The position numbers and the translations under genes were made by a program. From UBA1764 sp045642565 (GTDB lineage Bacteria; Bacillota; Clostridia; Peptostreptococcales; Anaerovoracaceae), in NCBI GenBank assembly GCA_045642565.1, contig JAZUJE010000013.1, positions 62,001 through 126,000 on the forward strand: DNA of 64,000 nt, in the 5' to 3' direction. Below the pieces are notes generated by a model, which saw nothing but the letters and a program-made list of their open reading frames with translations, was not told where the DNA came from and did no database searches. This document shows positions 25,014-35,400 of this stretch, one piece after another. Numbering within the stretch: the stretch's first letter is position 1; every line of letters starts with the position of its first letter.

Positions 25014-26021
25014 ATGGAGACTTTTTTTTCTGTAGAAAACTTAAAATGCATGATTGACTTGCACTTACATTTAGACGGAGCTATATCAATTGATTCTGCC
25101 AAAAAACTTGCAAGATTACAAAAGATTAATATACCTGAAAATGATGAGGAACTTGCAAATTTAATTCAAGTTTCAGATGATTGCAATGACTTGAATGAAT
25201 TTCTCGAGCGTTTTGATTTCCCTTGTTCCCTTCTTCAAACCAAAGAAGGCGTACAAATGTCAATCATAAATCTCGCTCAAGAATTAAAAGAACAAGGCGT
25301 TATGTATGCTGAAGTTAAATTTGCACCTCAGCTCCTTACGCAAAAAGCTTTAACACAAGAAGAGGTTGTTATCGCTTCAATAGAAGCAGCACATCAAGCA
25401 TGTATCCCAATCAATCTGATTTTATGTTGCATGAGAGGTGAAAACAATCATGCAGAAAACATGGAAACCGCAAAGCTCGCCGTTAAGTATTACAACAAAG
25501 GTGTTGTTGCTTTAGACTTAGCAGGAGCAGAAGCTCTTTTCGCAACTGAAAAGTTTTCAGAAGAATTTAAATATGCTAAAACCCATAATATTCAATACAC
25601 TATTCATGCTGGCGAAGCCGCTGGCCCTGAAAGTGTAAAAGCAGCTTTGGCTTTCGAACCTATGCGCATTGGGCACGGAGTTAGATCGGTAGAAGATCGA
25701 GATTTAATGAGAGAATTGTCTTCAAAGCAGGTTCCGCTCGAGTTATGCCCAACCAGTAATTTAAAAACAGCTATATATCCATCAATCGCTGAATATCCAA
25801 TAAAAAAACTACTTGCTGAAGGTTTATTACTAACAATCAACACTGATGACCCGGCAATTGAAGCTACGACAATAAAAAAAGAATATGACAAGCTTATAAA
25901 GACATTCAATTTCTCAAAAGAAGACATTAAACAGTTTCTGTTGAACGCTGCAAAAGTTTCTTTTGCCAGTGACGATCTTAAGGCGAAATTAGTTTGTCAA
26001 ATTGAACAGGAATTTAACTAA
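25014..26021 (+). CDS. add: Adenosine deaminase
   Basis: The 335-residue protein is a purine deaminase of the amidohydrolase fold. Zinc and catalytic motifs are in order: HLHLDG at 17-22, TIHAGEAAG with the catalytic Glu, IGHGVR and NTDDPAI. It converts adenosine to inosine in purine salvage. I use the ATG at 25014 preceded by GAGAGGA; the frame extends further upstream but that part is AT-rich and overlaps the divergent GH3 start. The next gene, dtd, begins one base after the stop codon. Adenine deaminase activity cannot be excluded by reading. Confidence 0.92.
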   Translation: METFFSVENLKCMIDLHLHLDGAISIDSAKKLARLQKINIPENDEELANLIQVSDDCNDLNEFLERFDFPCSLLQTKEGVQMSIINLAQELKEQGVMYAEVKFAPQLLTQKALTQEEVVIASIEAAHQACIPINLILCCMRGENNHAENMETAKLAVKYYNKGVVALDLAGAEALFATEKFSEEFKYAKTHNIQYTIHAGEAAGPESVKAALAFEPMRIGHGVRSVEDRDLMRELSSKQVPLELCPTSNLKTAIYPSIAEYPIKKLLAEGLLLTINTDDPAIEATTIKKEYDKLIKTFNFSKEDIKQFLLNAAKVSFASDDLKAKLVCQIEQEFN

Positions 26022-26022
26022 T

Positions 26023-26472
26023 ATGAAGTTTTTAATACAAAGAGTAAAACATGCCTCGGTGACAGTTGATAAGAATGTAATAGGCGAAATTAAACAAGGC
26101 CTCTTAGTTTTGATTGGCATCGGACATAATGATTCAAAAGATGTAGCTGATAAACTTATAAAAAAGCTGATAGGTTTAAGAATATTTGAAGATGAAGCCG
26201 GCAAAACCAATCTATCACTAGCTGATGTAGATGGACAACTATTATTGGTTTCGCAATTCACTTTATATGCCGATTGTAAACACGGCAACAGACCGGGATT
26301 TACTGATGCAGCTTCTCCGGAAATAGCAAATGAGTTATACGAATATATTATAGGTGAATGTAAAAAAAGCGTTAAAACGGTTGAAACTGGTGAATTTGGG
26401 GCCGATATGAAAGTAGAATTACTTAATGATGGCCCATTTACAATAATATTAGATAGCAAAGACTTATGCTAA
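26023..26472 (+). CDS. dtd: D-aminoacyl-tRNA deacylase
   Basis: The 149-residue DTD-family protein removes D-amino acids (and glycine from tRNA-Ala) from mischarged tRNA. It begins MKFLIQRVKHASV, has the SQFTLYAD motif near 77 and the GNRPGF block, and ends with NDGPFT, which contains the cross-subunit Gly-cisPro motif. The length is normal. It is in an operon with adenosine deaminase; no clear terminator follows in the 42 bases before the convergent macro-domain gene. Confidence 0.95.
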   Translation: MKFLIQRVKHASVTVDKNVIGEIKQGLLVLIGIGHNDSKDVADKLIKKLIGLRIFEDEAGKTNLSLADVDGQLLLVSQFTLYADCKHGNRPGFTDAASPEIANELYEYIIGECKKSVKTVETGEFGADMKVELLNDGPFTIILDSKDLC

Positions 26473-26514
26473 AAATGTAAGATCAAAACAACAATCAGAA
26501 TTCTTTATTGCTTA

Positions 26515-27036
26515 TCAAAATATGCTTTCGTTTTTTCTTAACGAATCAAAAGACTGATATTCCCTCTCTGTAAAGCAACATAATAAAACATTCATGTCAG
26601 TGTCTTTATTTTCGTTTTCCCAAAGTTTTATGGCTTTAACAGCAATTCTGCAAGCATCCATCAAAGGATATCCATAAACTCCTGTAGAGATACACGGGAA
26701 TGCTATACTTTTGCATTTATATTTTTTTGCTAAACTTAATGAATTTATATAGCAATTAAAAAGAAGCTCTTCATCATTCGAATTTGCTCCATAAATTGGT
26801 CCTACTGTATGTATAATATATTTCGCATTTTGTATGTTATATGCTCCTGTTATTTTTGCCTCGCCGGTTTTACAACCATGGAGAGTATAACATTCTTCAA
26901 GCAACTTAGGTCCCGCAGCAGCATGAATAGCCCCATCTACTCCGCCGCCACCAAGTAAAGAAGAATTGGCAGCATTTACTATAGCATCTGCATTTGCGAA
27001 AACAACGCTCGCTTTTAACAATTCAATTCTAATCAT
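26515..27036 (-). CDS. Macro-domain (ADP-ribose deacetylase/hydrolase-like) protein
   Basis: A single-domain 173-residue macro protein of the MacroD/YmdB type: ADAIVNAANSSLLGGGGVDGAIH near the start forms the ADP-ribose pocket, then PCISTGVYGYP as the distal loop. It should hydrolyse O-acetyl-ADP-ribose or remove ADP-ribose from proteins. It is the last gene of the NRPS operon, 4 bases after the PPTase gene. A role in the biosynthetic pathway is not obvious. It could alternatively respond to NAD-derived signals made elsewhere, for example by the TIR proteins, but nothing in the sequence links them. Confidence 0.93.
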   Translation of the reverse strand: MIRIELLKASVVFANADAIVNAANSSLLGGGGVDGAIHAAAGPKLLEECYTLHGCKTGEAKITGAYNIQNAKYIIHTVGPIYGANSNDEELLFNCYINSLSLAKKYKCKSIAFPCISTGVYGYPLMDACRIAVKAIKLWENENKDTDMNVLLCCFTEREYQSFDSLRKNESIF

Positions 27037-27040
27037 ATTT

Positions 27041-27646
27041 TTATCTTATAATAAGTTCATTTAACGGATCTTTAGTGCAAACAGCACATTTGTACCCTTC
27101 AAATTTGTCTATCTCAATAAAATTGTATTGAAAATCTTTTGTTATATCAAACGAATTAAAAGGACAAACCATGCCTTTGCCGGTTGCTTTTACATATGCC
27201 TCTTTCTTTGTCCAAAGCTTATAAAAATTATCGATGCGTTCGTCCTTTGAGCTACAGTTTGCTACAAGTTCATATTCATTTGGCGAGAAGAAATGTTTGG
27301 CAATATCTAAACTTATCGGAGCAATTAGCTCAATGTCAATTCCTATCTCACAATTTGCCAAAACACAAACTACGTAATCAGCTGAATGTGATATATTAAA
27401 ATAAATATCGGGCAAATCTCTAAAATACGGCTTGCCATATTCATTATATGTATACTTTACATCACTAATATTATAGCCGAATTCCTTTAGGCCGCGCATA
27501 ATTAAAACTTCTGCCAAAGCACACCGTTTTTTATCACCATCAAAAAGGAATGATTCGATTTTCTTTTTTCTATCATCTGACAACGAGAAATCAACACTTT
27601 TAAGATTCTCTATTTTATCTGATAATAGAATAGCCCTATTCTTCAT
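27041..27646 (-). CDS. 4'-Phosphopantetheinyl transferase (Sfp type)
   Basis: The 201-residue enzyme installs the phosphopantetheine arm on carrier domains. Motifs are present in order: FNISHSADYVVCVL, IGIDIE (Mg-binding Asp/Glu) and FYKLWTKKEAYVKATGKG (catalytic Glu/Lys). It is Sfp-like, thus suited to peptidyl carrier domains, and lies in the same operon as the three-module NRPS, whose carrier serines S508, S1517 and S2534 are the likely targets. It starts right at the end of the STAS gene with a one-base overlap. Confidence 0.94.
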   Translation of the reverse strand: MKNRAILLSDKIENLKSVDFSLSDDRKKKIESFLFDGDKKRCALAEVLIMRGLKEFGYNISDVKYTYNEYGKPYFRDLPDIYFNISHSADYVVCVLANCEIGIDIELIAPISLDIAKHFFSPNEYELVANCSSKDERIDNFYKLWTKKEAYVKATGKGMVCPFNSFDITKDFQYNFIEIDKFEGYKCAVCTKDPLNELIIR

Positions 27647-27948
27647 TACTTAATTGTTAAAAATCTTGACAAGCCTGTTGCTTGGAAAATTTCTTTTGTT
27701 CCTTCATCAACATTGATTAAAATTAGAGATTTCCCTTTTGCTGACATAGTCTTATGAATTTCAAGGATTACTCTTAATCCGGCGCTGGCTACATACTGCA
27801 AATCAGAAAAATCTAAAGTCATTTGCTCACAACTATCAGTTGCGCCAAATGCTACATCTTTAAATTCCTGCGCTGTTGCAGAATTAAGTTTTCCAGACAG
27901 TTTAAGCACTAATGCTTTGTCATCACCGTATTTTTCTACATTAAACAT
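27646..27948 (-). CDS. STAS-domain anti-sigma factor antagonist-like protein
   Basis: The 100-residue protein is a single STAS domain of the SpoIIAA/RsbV type, with the phosphorylatable Ser in QYVASAGLRVI. It overlaps the upstream PP2C phosphatase gene by 8 bases. That phosphatase is the natural partner that would dephosphorylate it. No anti-sigma kinase or sigma factor gene is adjacent, so the rest of the switch must be elsewhere or absent. Found inside a biosynthetic operon, it may tie NRPS output to a stress or partner-switching signal. Confidence 0.9.
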   Translation of the reverse strand: MFNVEKYGDDKALVLKLSGKLNSATAQEFKDVAFGATDSCEQMTLDFSDLQYVASAGLRVILEIHKTMSAKGKSLILINVDEGTKEIFQATGLSRFLTIK

Positions 27949-29395
27949 TTTGTCCCTCCTTATATTCGAACAACAGTACTGTTATATCATCGTTTTGTTC
28001 AGCTTCTTCTGTAAAGCGTTTAACATCTAATATCAAATTGCCCAAAGATTCGCTTGCACCATTGTATGCGGCGGAATTTATGTATTCAAGCAATCTCTTG
28101 GATCCATATTGCTCTTCTGAATTATTCATAGCCTCTGTTACGCCATCGGTATAAAGAAGGATCCTATCACCTTTGAATAATTGCATATGTTGATCTACAT
28201 ATGGAATATTATCAATACTGCCCAAGAATAAATTGGTTTGCATCTGTAAAAATGATGCCTTGCCGTTAGCTCTTTTTATAACAGGTGCACAATGGCCTGC
28301 ATTAGCATATGTCATAGACCCTGTCCTCAAATCAATGATACCAAGGAAAGCTGTTACAAACATTCCTTCGTCATTTCCAACACATAGGCGTCTGTTTGTT
28401 TCTTTAAATATATCACTTGGTGAATAGTGCAGCTCTGCATAAGTATGGATTAAAGACCCGCATTGAGCCATGAATAAAGCTGCAGGAACTCCTTTATCGG
28501 AAACATCCCCTACTATAATTGCGATATGATTATCATCCAATGTGAAAAAGTCATAAAAATCGCCACCAACTTCTTTAGCCGGTTTCATTAATGCATATAA
28601 ATCATATTTATCTGATACAGGAAATTCGGATGCCAGCATATTATTCTGTATTGCGGATGCTGTATCAAGCTCACTTTTAATCTTCGCATTATTAGAAGAA
28701 ATTTCGGCCTGTTCCACTACAAGACGTCTTCCACGCTTTGTAATAGTAACACAAAGTATAGTAAACAGTGTATATATAAATTCGATTGGAATCAGTTCAT
28801 ATATTATTATTCGTTTTGTATAAACAACCCTGTCAATCACATGTGAGGAGATCTCTTTAAAGGTTCGATATATACTTCCAGAAATAGTTACCGACATTCC
28901 CGGTAGAATTTGTATAAAGTTTAAATCCTCCATATCAGCGAATCCATAGTATGATCCACAAACAGCCATTGTCATTAAAACTATATTAGTTACAACTGCT
29001 ACAGTAGCTGTAAATTTTACAGAATAGTATCTACAAGACATTACTGTAGGAATTACCATCATAATTGTGATAAAACCTGATGTGGAAAACATTGCAATGA
29101 AAGCATCTGCTAAAACAAATTCAAAGACCATCATGTATTTAAGCCACCAGGGTCTACCTTTAAGCAAGTTACATAACAAAACGCAAAGCAATGAAAAGGC
29201 AATAGTAATATAAAAACCTGTTTTTATAAATTCGGCCAAATTGTAATGCGTCCAATCATAAGTAGAAGCAAAGAAAAACAACACAAGAGCTAACATAATT
29301 GAATAAGTGCATCCCGCATAGTTTGTCTTTATTTCATTATCAATAAAAATGTTGTCTGAAAATTTAATTCTAAATAAACTAAGTAATTTACGCAC
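27941..29395 (-). CDS. Membrane PP2C-type (SpoIIE/RsbU-like) serine phosphatase
   Basis: The 484-residue protein has about six hydrophobic helices in the first 220 residues and a C-terminal SpoIIE-type PP2C domain (about 260-475). Metal-binding motifs are visible: AKEVGGDFYDFF, IVGDVSDKGVPAALFM, ANAGHCAPVI, YTDGVTEAMN and NDDITVLLF. It should dephosphorylate a STAS protein, most likely the one encoded directly downstream with an 8-base overlap. The membrane part suggests sensing at the cytoplasmic membrane. It follows the NRPS gene by 12 bases. Confidence 0.9.
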   Translation of the reverse strand: MRKLLSLFRIKFSDNIFIDNEIKTNYAGCTYSIMLALVLFFFASTYDWTHYNLAEFIKTGFYITIAFSLLCVLLCNLLKGRPWWLKYMMVFEFVLADAFIAMFSTSGFITIMMVIPTVMSCRYYSVKFTATVAVVTNIVLMTMAVCGSYYGFADMEDLNFIQILPGMSVTISGSIYRTFKEISSHVIDRVVYTKRIIIYELIPIEFIYTLFTILCVTITKRGRRLVVEQAEISSNNAKIKSELDTASAIQNNMLASEFPVSDKYDLYALMKPAKEVGGDFYDFFTLDDNHIAIIVGDVSDKGVPAALFMAQCGSLIHTYAELHYSPSDIFKETNRRLCVGNDEGMFVTAFLGIIDLRTGSMTYANAGHCAPVIKRANGKASFLQMQTNLFLGSIDNIPYVDQHMQLFKGDRILLYTDGVTEAMNNSEEQYGSKRLLEYINSAAYNGASESLGNLILDVKRFTEEAEQNDDITVLLFEYKEGQNV

Positions 29396-29407
29396 AACTA
29401 AACTCCA

Positions 29408-32400
29408 TTATTCATAATCAAAGAAGCCTAAAGTTTGAATACTTTCGATTGTTCGATCGAGATAAGCATTATCAACAAATGGCCATGCAAATCCTAAGCG
29501 ATATAAGATATTATTTGTAAATTTATTATCGGTTTCTACAAGGTGAATGTCAGGCCTGTCATTAGTTACAAGCGCCGATAATCTTGAATTGAGTTTTTCA
29601 TCCCCCAGCTTCTGGTAATACTCTTTATAATAATCGTCGTCCGCTATTCGGTCAATCCTTAAGCCACATCTATTGGCGGCTTCAATTAGCATATATTCAT
29701 CAAAGCTATATCTACTATCAGCATGGAACGCCGTAAATTTGTCATCTGTTCCAGCAAGTACAACAACGGCTTTCGCAGTATAATCAATTGGAGAGAAACT
29801 CATAGGGTCGGTAGAATGACCTACAGGACATATGCCAAGAGTTACGAATCCCCTTAATGCATTAAGGAATGCATTGGTGGTCATGTTAAACTGGAATTCA
29901 CCGTCTGAGAACCTTCCCATCAAATTACCAACTCTGATTACTTTTCCTCTTAAACCATTCCTAATTGCCTCAAACATCTTGCACTCAGCACTAAACTTAG
30001 ATAATACATATTTGTTATCCATAGAGTCAATGATGAAATGATTATTTTCATACATTTTAACATTTTGTTTATATGTTTCTTCAGTATGGGCTCCAGGAAT
30101 AGATGTTGTTGAAATTTGAATTAGTTTTACTTTTCTATCTTTCGCAATTGCAATCAAGTTTTCAACACCATGTATATTTACATTTTCAAGGCTATCATCT
30201 GCTGAATAATGCTTTACTATTGCCGCACAATTTATAATTGTGTCAAAAGCAATATCTTTAATTTTTTCTGCTAAATCTTCATTTGTAACATCAGCATTAA
30301 TAATAGAGATTCGGCTATCAAAAAGTTCATCATCAAAATCATCAAAGTAATAAGCCATAAGTTTCTTCAGCCTATCCTCTGGTGATTTGTATTTTCCTTT
30401 TCTAACCAAACAGTAAATATGGCCACTCTCACTTTGCAATAACTCGGATAAGATATGTATTCCCAAAAATCCACTTGCACCGCATAAGAATACGTCACCA
30501 AGAGGCTTTCTAGTCACTTCTGATGCATACGGCAAACTATTATATTTAAGCACATCATCAAACTCTGATGCATAATTGTTATTTGGCAAATCAGATGTAT
30601 CTTTTGCAACATTGCCTTTAGCATTAATTAAATCTGCAAGCATTTCTGGGGTCGGATTATCAAATATATCTTGATATTGAATCTCAATGCCCTTTGACAT
30701 TAAGAGCATTGTTACCTTTGAAGCAGAAAGCGAAGTGCCACCCATTTCAAAGAAATCATCATCAATGTAATAATCTTCTAGGCCAAGAACATCTTTAAAT
30801 ACTTCACAAAGTTGTTCTTCTATCGATTTCTTCGCAACACGCTTGCCGCCTCTCTGTTTCTTGGTAACAGAAATTTCAGGAAGTGCCTTTTTATCAATTT
30901 TCCCATTAGCAGTTAATGGCATTACATCCAGTTGCATAATCGCAGTAGGAACCATATAGTATGCCAAAGTAGATTTTAAATGAGCTCGAAGCGATGGCAA
31001 ATCAACTTGATGATCTGCTGTAAAGAAGCCTGCTAAATAGTCTTCTTTTCCGTTGTTTCTTATAACTACCTTACTTTGTTTAATTCCGTTATAAGAACAG
31101 AACGTTTTCTCTATTTCATCAAGTTCTACTCTAAAGCCACGAACCTTAACTTGATTATCGCTTCTTCCAAAGAATTCATATTCTCCGTTTTTATCTAAGC
31201 GAACAATATCACCACTATGATATGCTGGCAATCCTTCTAATGTATAAAATGAAGCCTTTGTTTTCTCTGGCAAATTAATATATCCACGGCTTACACCTGA
31301 TCCGCAAATAATTAATTCTCCGGCAGCATACGGCGGTAAAATATTACCAAATCTATCAATTGGGAAAAGCTTAGTATTTCCGCTTGGAAGCCCAATAGTA
31401 ATATGTTTTGGATTGTCAACAATTTTTGCAGTACAGCCAACCGTTGTTTCTGTTGGACCATATCCGTTTATAATTCTAATTTCCGGAGAAAGTTGTCTCA
31501 ACCTATCTGCTACATTTTCAGGAAGCGCTTCAGCTGCGAGCAAAACAGCTTTAATATTTGATATTGCCTTATAAAATTCAGGAATATCTATCATATTAGT
31601 GATAAACGAAGGCGTACATTTAATTATTTGAACATCATTATCAACAATAAGCTTAGATAAAGCCAGCGGATTATGAATTTCTTCTTCGGTTGCCATAACG
31701 AAAGTTATTCCACGGCAAAGAGTTGAATATATTTCAGAAATAGACATATCAAATGAAACAGAAGCCATACCAAGCCCTGCCCCTGTAACCTTCTCATATT
31801 CGCATGCCATAATCTCACCGTTATAACTTTGAACAAAGTTTGTGAGATTTCTCTCTTCTATCATTACACCCTTTGGATTTCCTGTCGATCCGGAAGTGTA
31901 AATACAATAAGCCAACGCATCCATTGGCACATCAATGTTTGGATTTGAAATATCATTATTTAAAAGTAAGTCTTCGATTGTCTTTGTTATAAAAGATTTT
32001 GAATCGCTAAAGAGATCCGGCCTTTCAGCTTTAATCTTATCGCTCGTAATCACAAGTTTACTTGCAGAGTCTTTAAGGCAATAGTTTATCCTATCATCAG
32101 GGTAATTTGGAAGCATTGGCAAAAAAGCTGCCCCGATTTTCATAATGGCTATTTCAGTAGCTATAACATTAATAGATCTATCCAGGACTATGCCGACTAT
32201 ATCATTGCAATTTAAGCCAAGCTCGATAAGAGCATGTGCTATCTTGTTTATTCTATTATTAAACTCTTTAAAGCTGTCAGATTCTCCGTTTGAAATAATT
32301 GCAGTCTTATCTGGAATCTTTGCAGCATTTCTTTCTATAAACTTATAAGCAGGAACATTCTCTATAGGGAAATCTGTAGCGTTAGATTGATCCAATACCT

Positions 32401-35400
32401 TTCTTCCATTTTCAGACAGTATTGAAATGCCTTCTATTGCATCAGCATTAATGAAATTGTTAATTGCCACATCAAAGCTATCCGCAAAGCTCTTAATAAA
32501 TTCCACATTATAGATATCTGTCTTATATCCAAATTTAGCGATATATTTACCATCAGATATACTTAGTTCTACACTTATCGGAGCCTTAGCGTCAGCTGAT
32601 AAAATTGCAGCCATCTTCATATAATCATTGTCAATGACATCTGCGCCAAACTCAGATCCTTGGTAAGCAAATATAATATCTGATTTAATATCATATGCAT
32701 TAGCGATTTCAGCGAATGAGAATATGTCATTATTCATATTCTTAATCAGCTGTTTTTGTATGGCTTGAACAAATTCAAAAGGCTTCTGTTTTCCATCGAT
32801 GGTAGCTATAATCGGAAGCGTCTTAACAAGCATTGCTACCGAATTAGATAACCTCGAGTCACTTCTGCCATTATAAATTGTTGTATATACCACTTGCTCT
32901 TTATGAATAAACGCACTAAGCAATATGCTAAATACAGCGTTAAAGAAAGCATTATCGGTTAATGCATTTTTCTCGCAATATTCCGAAACAAATTTTGGAT
33001 CTATGCTAAGAGTTTTTGTCAGTTCTGCCGAGCCTGAAACTGTTGCATCTACATTCTTTGCAGGTAGGCAATCCGGATCGCAGCCGGAAAGCAATGAATC
33101 ATAATATTGTTTTGCATCTGCATAATGCTGAGACTTTCTTTCATTTTCCTCGTCAAGCGCAAACTCAAAGCCCGTGTAGCTCTCTTTTTCAATAGGTCTA
33201 CCCTCAATTGCAGCTTGAATATCAGAAAGTAAAATAAGCTCTGACGTTCCATCTGAAACAATATGATGCAAATCCATAAATAGATAATTGCCATTAGATG
33301 TTTGATATATAACAAATCTATATAGATTAGAATCCAACATCTCAAAAGGCTTAACAAGCTCACTCATTTCAGGAAGCTTTTCCTGTGTTTCAAATAAGAT
33401 TACAACTTCATCTGAATCTTTCCTTAAAGCCTTAATATCTCCATTATCATCCATATGGAGTTGCATCTTGATATATGGATGTGCATCTACAGCAGTGCTT
33501 ATTGCCGCTTTTAGCTTTTCTGTTTCTAAGCATTCTGATAGCTTAAATAAAACCGGAATATTATAAACCGTCGAATTCACATTACTGATTGATTCTACAA
33601 ATATGCCATTTTGCGTTTGGGAAATCGGATATTCTTCCAACATATCATAGCTTTGCTTCTTTTCAGAACGAGACAAGAAGCTTTCAAGCTTACGAACCGT
33701 GCTATTTTCAGAAATATCACTTGTTTTAACTGTAACATCAAAAGCTTTTGCTAAGTCATAATTAAGCTTAACAGCACCAATGGATGTTAAACCGGCTTCG
33801 TATATATCAGTGTCAACTCCGAAAGCATTGTGCCCGATAGCGGCAGCAATGATATCAAATATCTTTTGCTGTAATTCATTTTCAGGAGCAACAATGTCAT
33901 CCATTTTATATTCAGGAACAGGCAAAGCTCTCTTATCAACCTTCTGGTTTTGATTGAGTGGAATTCTATCCAACTGCATAATAACAGAAGGGACCATATA
34001 AGGTGGCTTTTCTGATTTAATAAATGCTTTAATATCTTTTTCATTCAATGGTTCGTCTGCAACAACATAAGCTGCCATAAACTTGCCGCCCGCATTATTA
34101 TCAAATGCAACCACTGTTGCATCTTTAATGCCCTCATATCTCCTTATTACTTCTTCAACTTCTGTAAGTTCAACTCTAAATCCCCTAATCTTTACCTGCA
34201 TATCGCGTCTGCCAACAAATTGGATATTCCCGTCAGGCATATATCTAACGATATCCCCTGTGTGATACAAACGCTCATAGCCAACTTCTGTGGAGAATAG
34301 ATTTGAAGTATAGCTTTGGGCAGTCTTATCAGGCTTATTAAGATATCCTCTTGTTACATGCGGGCCCGCTATGACGAGTTCTCCGCTTGCCCCGACAGGA
34401 AGCAATCTTTGCTTTTCATCAACAACATAAAGTTTTACATTATCTATTGCTTTGCCAATTGGGTTATTTTTATATTTCTTATCAACCAAAAATTGTGACA
34501 CCAAAACAGTTCCTTCGCTTGGACCATACAAATTATAAAGTTTATATGGACCGACAGGATTGAGAGGCGTTAACGCTTCGCCGGCAACAGAAAGTTCTTT
34601 TAAAGTAGTTGTGCCTTCCATTAAAGCAAACTGTCTGCCGACTTGCGTTGTCATAACACAGTCTGTTATTTTATTTTCATTAAAGTACTTTTGAATAGCT
34701 ACTAAATCAAGTCTGATGTTTTCGGAAATAATATGAAGTGATCCCCCAGAAGTAAGGATTCCGTAAATATCAAATACATTTGCATCAAAACCAAAGCTTG
34801 CGTATGCCGCACGCTTTGTATTGACATCATATTCAAAGAAACTACGCATCCAAGCAGCAAGACACATCACATTAGCATGATCATATACAACGCCCTTCGG
34901 GACGCCGGTTGTACCTGAAGTATACAGCACAATAAAAGCATCCTGAGGCTTCGGTGCGATGCTTGCAAGATCTACACAAGAATCATTAAGCCCGGCAATT
35001 TCAAAAGTCATCAATCTTTGCCCTTCATATTCAGATGTGATGATAGAATTTAAGTCCGGAGTAGTTATCAACATCATTGCGCCTGCATCATGCATCATAA
35101 GATTCAGTCTTTCAGGTGGATAACTTGGATCAAGAGGCATATATGCTCCGCCAGCTTTTAGTACTGCTAACGATGCAATAACCATATATTCATTTCTCGG
35201 AATTAAAATTCCTGTAATAGTTTCAGCCTTGACACCACAACTTACTAAATATTTTGCAAGCTTATCAGAAAGTTCATCGACTTCGCTATAACAGTATTTA
35301 CGATCCTCACATACAACGCATTCAGCATCAGGATATTTTTGAGCCATATCTTTAAACAAATCAACAACAGTCTTTTCTGTATTATAAGGCTCTTTTGTAT

